A DNA stretch of 64,000 bases from Flammula alnicola. Its lineage: Eukaryota > Basidiomycota > Agaricomycetes > Agaricales > Strophariaceae. The notes beneath the pieces were generated by a model. That model saw only the letters and a program-made list of their open reading frames with translations, searched no databases and was not told where the DNA came from. Shown one piece after another: positions 59,026 to 64,000 of this stretch. Position numbers and translations under genes: made by a program. Numbering within the stretch: position 1 is the first letter of the stretch; each line of letters starts with the position of its first letter. The DNA is taken from contig JADNRV010000052.1 of NCBI GenBank assembly GCA_015499995.1, positions 186,001 to 250,000 of the forward strand. Direction: 5' to 3'.

Positions 59026-60322
59026 AGTACTTTGTGACCGATAAAGTCCTTTTTGAAGATACGTTCCGATTCAAACCTGGCAGTGACTTGAAGGCAAGGA
59101 ACTTTAGGAATGACATCAGTTCAAAAGACGTCATTTTTCAACAAATTGAAATAATTGCCTACTCAGAGCTTGTGCGTTCTTCACGACTACGGTTGGAGAA
59201 ACTAAGTAGTTGTCGAGGTGCGGAATCAAGGAGATAAATGCCAAGAGAAATTCACGTCATGATTATCTCGGAGATCCAAAATGATAGAGCTCCGCTCGGA
59301 AATATTGCCGACGTGCCGCTGGCTGATGAGCGCTGGAGCATAGACGCCCATATTCGGCCACTTTTCGTTCCTCGTGAGCTCACCTCTATCATAAAAACCC
59401 TATGTGGTTTTTGAAAGACGTAAGATTTTCTGGAAGGTGTTCCTCATTTCAGATTTTCCTTCGAAACGTCCTCCCTCCTAAGTTCCATCCCAAGTTCTTT
59501 CTACGCAATTCTGTAGTAAGAGAATGTTACTGGAAGCTGGAATAGTGATTTGTGGTTGCCAAATCTTGCGAGGCTGGTGTATTTAGCTCGACGTTGTCAT
59601 TTGAAAAATGGGCCAAATGGGTGCCAAAATTCGCCCAACTCCAATCCTGGTGCGTGCGGAAGTCGAAAAATTTGCTCTAATGTTGGATCGAGAATTGAGG
59701 ATCGAGAATGAAATTGGCTGACTGACCAGTCGGTAGTGAGGTCCGATCGGCATGCGGACGGAAGTGGGAAGGAGCCATCGCGCCGCAATATAGGACATTT
59801 TTTATCATCGTTATGTGCGCATTTTCCCCCGACATGCGGACGTTTTGGGCAACCGTACATAAGTGCCAAAAAATTGGCTACGAAGTCCACAATAAAGTTC
59901 AGAGTCTTGGAAAACGTGGTACATAAAAGTCTGAAATTTTCTCATTCTAGAGAAAGATATAGTATCATGGAAAAAGATCTCCTACTTTGTCAATATAGCA
60001 TAAGATTAGTAGACAGCCTTGAGTTATTCAAGGTGTAAGTATTTCGACATCCTTCACATGGCCTACATTAGAGACTCTTTGACGCTTCTCGCTGGTGATG
60101 CATGTCTGCCAAAAATTGTCCAAAATGTAATATTCTGGATCTCTCCATCCCACAATCACTTGCTGTGTACCTTGGATAATTTGTGAGAATTTAAATTGAG
60201 GGATGAGCAGACATGAGTCACTGCACAGTCTTCGGCAGTCAAATTATGTGTGTAGCGCAATTAGGACCTAACTGAGTTTGAAAACCTATACACATGTAAA
60301 CAAAGCATCTGTCAGGAAATAT

Positions 60323-60399
60323 GTAGGTTCAGAGCAAGCCCACGTGCTCCGGTCGCGAGCGCAAGCAGTGGCTCCTTCGCCAGAAGGGGCTTGCTTCAA
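60323..60399 (-). repeat. Dispersed repeat, copy A
   Basis: 60384-60399 (aaggggcttgcttcaa) is the exact reverse complement of 62261-62276, and the other end (tgtaggttcagagcaagccc) matches 62329-62346 in reverse. The copy has internal AGCAAGCCC/GGGCTTGCT inverted ends and could fold into a hairpin. Confidence 0.55.
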
Positions 60400-60916
60400 C
60401 ATGCATCAAAATGAGGGGTTTACTTAGTCCTGTCGCTCTCCCTCAAAAATGAATGCACAGACACAATTCAAAGTACATACTGTAGCTAAAATATATACTC
60501 ATATGTCTATCTCCTCAAAACAGAGAATACATTAAAATTATTTCCCCCAGAGCATTCTGAGTGGCCGAAACATGGAAATTTCGCAATTTTGACTTATCAT
60601 CACAGGTTTTGAACCAATTCACTTCGGGCTTGGGAAATACTCCCGTATTATATGTTTTATAAGGTGTAGATACTCAGTTTTAAGCTACAGAACTGTCCGC
60701 CATCGGAAATGTGTTTCCATTCACCGAGCGGCTCACTTGCGGCAGTTTTTGACTTTACGCCCCACGCACGTGATGTCCAAAACGGGAAAGTATTATCTAA
60801 TGTCTCGAAAATCATCGGCTCGCTTTCTCTAGCTTGTTTCCTCAGCCGAGTCGGCCCCCGTGACTCTTGATCCTGAGCTGACGCTGGCATAAGCACCTGC
60901 CAGGCCTTTCTTCCGT

Positions 60917-60937
60917 ACCACCACCACCACCACCACG
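60917..60937. repeat. (CCA)n microsatellite
   Basis: About seven CCA units. It opens a false frame with a poly-Trp run on the minus strand. Confidence 0.85.
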
Positions 60938-62260
60938 GCCGCCACCCCTTCCTTCCCTCATCTACATACCGCGGCACACCCAGGAACCCTCTCGGGTGTT
61001 CTCGTACCCCCTCCTCTCATTGTACGCGTTATCACCTCGTCCGGCGTCTTCAACAACGAGTGTGGCACGCGTTGGACACGGGTTTTAACTGCTTACACCC
61101 TGCGGGATTAGCACCAGGTGGTCATGTAAATTGGTCATGGTCGAGATATATCCCTCGCTGTCATGCCATCCATTCATTGCTGTTGGGGTCGGTTAGTCAT
61201 GGGAGGATGTTGGACTGCCTTGCCTGCCTCTATGTACAACTTATATACCTCTTTTTGCCCCGAAAATTCTATAAATAAAGTTTACTGTTACTCCTTGCCC
61301 TTCACTATGATATAAGTCAGAAATATTCTCTTAAATAAGTGGTTTTATGCGAAATATACACAACTTCTACTCTCTGACTGGACTTAGTGCTGCTCAGCAT
61401 GTGACCCAGTGCCACCTTCAAGACGAACCAGCTCGCGGGTACTTGCCATTTAGAGAGTGTTAGATAAGCCTGTCCCATTTGGGACATCACGTGAATAGGG
61501 CGTAAAGTCGCCAACTACTTGCGGCTCACCGTGATGAGTTGCTCACGCGTGTCACATACACGCGCTCAGGCGTAAGCAAGGCGTGCCATGCACTAAGTGC
61601 ATGCTCAATGCAAGGTAATTTAGGCATCGCAATTGTACTTCTTCGACACCATCATGTCCTCGCAAAATCTTCAGGTTAACCCTGCCTGGGATACTGTGCG
61701 CTCTCCTTCAATATTCGGACCCCATACTTACAAGCCAATAGTGCACGGCCGTTTATGCTTTCTTGAGCTTTTTATTTGATTTGTTGGGGGTCTTTTGGGT
61801 GTAGAGGGGACAGTAGGGTGTTTAGAGCTCATCGAGATGTTGAGTGTAGAGTGCAATCTTGCAAGAATCGTTCATCGATATCACTTGCAATAATGGGTGC
61901 GACTAATCACGTGACTCGTCAGCGAAACAATATCGCTACTATACAGCACTTTGCCACAGGAATACTCAATAGATTCACACCGGACTCGGAATACATGGTT
62001 ATGTATACTGAAAAAATAATCTGCCAAAACCTTACACTCCAATTTTAAAATTTACCCTCTCTAGAAGGCAGGAAAGGAAATGGGGTCAAGTCACCTACTT
62101 AGACACCCCACAGCTCAATGATAAAGTTGTTTAAAAAAGTTGTGAGTAGTACATACATTTTATCGTATGTTATGCTAAAGAACGCGCGCATAATTAGCTA
62201 AATGCGTGCGGAAATGGCTTCAAGCGTCGGGAGCGACCAAACCCCCTCAATCGTGACACT

Positions 62261-62346
62261 TTGAAGCAAGCCCCTTGTCAGGTGTTGCTGAAAGCAACTA
62301 CATACAAATAAATACCGGCAGCTGACAAAGGGCTTGATCCGAACCT
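62261..62346 (+). repeat. Dispersed repeat, copy B
   Basis: Opposite orientation to copy A. It starts ttgaagcaagcccctt and ends gggcttgatccgaacct; internal TTGTCAG and CTGACAA extend the inverted arms, so this copy folds better than copy A. Confidence 0.55.
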
Positions 62347-63242
62347 AGGAAATATGTAACTTTGTACTCCTTGGAAGATCGAGCAGAGCGGAAAATTTTG
62401 CTTTGTCCTCATAAAAATGTTGCTCCTACCTTATTCAATGTGTCTGGAAAAAATGGAGATTTTGCACACTTTTTTTGACCACAAATGCGAAATTCTGCTC
62501 TCTGGGTGTCCTTTCCTACATCCTGATTGCATACTTGCACATGAGAAAGGATAGAATTAAGCCCAAAAAAATCCTGGGAATTCAGAGACACATGTAGAAT
62601 TATGTATTGAGGCTCAAATCTTAAAATGTGAAAACCTGAAAGTAGAGGAAAAATTTAAATTTTGCCTTGAATTTTCACTGGAAATTAAATCCAGTCAGTA
62701 TGTAGCAAAGATTTCATGCAATTAATTTGGGGCACGTCTATCAAATACAACTATGTTCTATCGGTAGTCCTCTCTTAAGGTCGCGCTTTGCGTGAGAGAA
62801 AAAATATGTGCATTTTGTGTGGACATGGAATTTGATGGTCCGAGATACATTGGGGTGCAAAGCGCCCGAGAAAATTTTGGATTTCTATGCTACAATAAAC
62901 TAGCATCCATGGCGGTACATTTTGCATAATTTATATTAATTTATTCTGCCGCTGAGAGGTTGTGTTGGGTTCTCTTTTTCTCTCTCTTGATTTAATTTAT
63001 TTAATTTTTATTTAATTTATTTAATTTTCTACATGAACTACAACTATAATAGGTGAGCCCAGTCTTCAGGGTCCTTAAGTTTTCCTTTCTTGGACGACGC
63101 TTACCCATAATTGTGACTCTTCACAATATCACAGCAGCCTCAAGTAGGCCTCGCGCCCAATTGGTGACTCCCTTAACGAGAACCACCACCAGCATTCCTA
63201 CTGTCGAGTCATATTCGCTATATCTCACCACTTCTTATCACA

Positions 63243-63995
63243 ATGAGCACTGCTGCCAACTCCTACTACTTCCGCCGCCGCACCATGGGTCGGGCAGCAT
63301 CGCCCCCGACCTGGGCCTGCTACGAGCAAATCCACGACGACGGTGACTACAGCAACTCCGACTCCGACTCGTGCTCGGAGGATGACGAGGACTACAACGA
63401 CGGTGGACATCATGGGCGTCAGAATGCCAGCGACTCGGAGGACAACGAGCAGCCGGCACCTGCGGAGACACAGCGGAACGACGACACCCATGATATCGAC
63501 ATGGATATGGACGAAGACGGCCCCGATGGGGGGTCAAAGGACATGGCTGTGGATAAGAAGAAGGATGTCAAGGGGAAGCAGCGGGCTATTGAACCTGAGC
63601 CGGAGTCTCCGAGGCGCCAGCGGAAGCCAAAGCGCCAGCACGTCTATACTCTGCGTCCTATCTTGACGATTCAGAGGAGCCAAGGCTTCGTCTGGAACCA
63701 GGTAAGTCTCTATACTATCTCAATAGTCTCCATGTAGCTGACACATTACGACTAACCAGGACCTCTTTGTTCCTCCTTACATCAAGGATAGATGTGCGTA
63801 TAACTGCGATCCGGAACGACCGGAATCTAATTACGCTCTTTCCCGTTTCTAGATGTCGCCTCCACCTCTCCTCCAAACTCTCGGGGATTCATTTCGACCT
63901 CTGTGTCGTCGACCAACTCAGCCATGACGGACTACGAGGTCGAAGTCGTCGAAATCCGTGTGAAAGAGGGCGACCTTGACGATATCATTCCGTGA
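63243..63995 (+). CDS. Small acidic uncharacterised protein, 211 aa
   Basis: Three exons in phase: 63243-63701, 63760-63793, 63853-63995. MSTAANSYYFRRRTMGRAAS leads into a very acidic Ser/Asp/Glu stretch, then a basic KGKQRAIEPEPESPRRQRKP segment. The only conserved-looking core is HVYTLRPILTIQRSQGFVWN then DLFVPPYIKDRY, and the end is EVEVVEIRVKEGDLDDIIP. I recall similar short agaric proteins with no function. The gene is complete inside the window, 5 bp from the edge. A nuclear role is possible from the charge pattern but is inference. Confidence 0.75.
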
Positions 63996-64000
63996 ATTGT

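Larger units (their letters stand above)
59026..63242. other. Gene-poor, AT-rich, repeat-bearing region
   Basis: More than 4 kb without a supported gene. It contains two copies of a dispersed repeat (60323-60399 and 62261-62346), a CCA microsatellite at 60917-60937, and AT-rich tandem ttaattta units at about 62992-63030 directly before the last gene. Short frames such as 60657-60977 (minus) are open only because of the microsatellite. No terminal repeats of an autonomous transposon or reverse-transcriptase motif was seen. Confidence 0.5.

Noticed and set aside
59583..60038. Overlapping frames at 59.6-60.0 kb
   Set aside because: No initiation, splice or family support; region is AT-rich and repeat-bearing.
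60657..60977. Minus frame with a run of Trp
   Set aside because: Open only because of the CCA microsatellite; no other coding evidence.

Overview
The window is eukaryotic nuclear DNA from a mushroom-forming basidiomycete (Agaricomycetes). Nearly every gene I could rebuild is cut by many 45-70 nt GT-AG introns with very short exons, and families typical of Agaricomycetes are present: DUF6534 seven-helix proteins, agaric F-box-like proteins, a WOPR (Gti1/Pac2) regulator and a secreted bicupin oxalate decarboxylase. Gene models were assembled by hand by matching exon phase to splice sites and to family motifs. Where the phase closes over the whole gene the model is strong; terminal exons and UTRs are less certain.

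Layout. 1-1910: 5' part of an Arg/Asp-rich nuclear-type protein, cut by the window edge. 2131-2366: a TA-flanked MITE. 2531-3524: a small secreted charged repeat protein. 4342-6637: the GUP1-type MBOAT acyltransferase (10 exons). 7.2-8.1 kb: two weak candidate genes. 9202-10508 and 10698-12782: a divergent pair, the proteasome chaperone Nas6/gankyrin and the TFIIH subunit Tfb2, sharing a 189-bp promoter. 13515-15308: the WOPR regulator, with almost 1.5 kb of non-coding DNA upstream. 16793-19146: an F-box-like protein. 21320-22675: an aldo/keto reductase. 25141-25626: HSBP1. 26430-27798: a possible zinc-binding protein of an uncharacterised fungal family.

28.5-29.3 kb holds an unrecognised candidate gene. 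29387-31371 and 40630-42623 are two DUF6534 membrane proteins. Between them lie an aquaporin pseudogene (33024-34244), a foldback MITE (34420-34664), an intact aquaporin (35007-36282), a GH17 glucanase-like protein (36856-38340) and GET4 (38569-39837). 42.8-44.4 kb is unresolved. 44944-48891 encodes a 1254-aa Ser-rich disordered protein with an N-terminal SAM-like segment. 49058-51563 is the oxalate decarboxylase. 52.4-53.2 kb holds a fragmentary gene. 53701-54464 (HIT protein) and 54936-57220 (SAGA deubiquitinase UBP8) are divergent. 57557-59025 is THG1. 59.0-63.2 kb is gene-poor and repeat-bearing. 63243-63995 encodes a small acidic protein.

Most genes are independent housekeeping units (transcription, tRNA maturation, tail-anchored protein insertion, proteasome assembly, GPI-anchor remodelling) rather than a pathway. 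A plausible accessory theme is the cell surface and secretion: charged secreted protein, aquaporins, GH17, oxalate decarboxylase and two DUF6534 proteins. I found no CRISPR array, rRNA or convincing tRNA, and no clear new multi-gene system. The most distinctive observations are the decayed tandem aquaporin beside a foldback element, recurrent GC-AG introns, stop-free 3n introns in HSBP1, and the repeat-bearing secreted protein.
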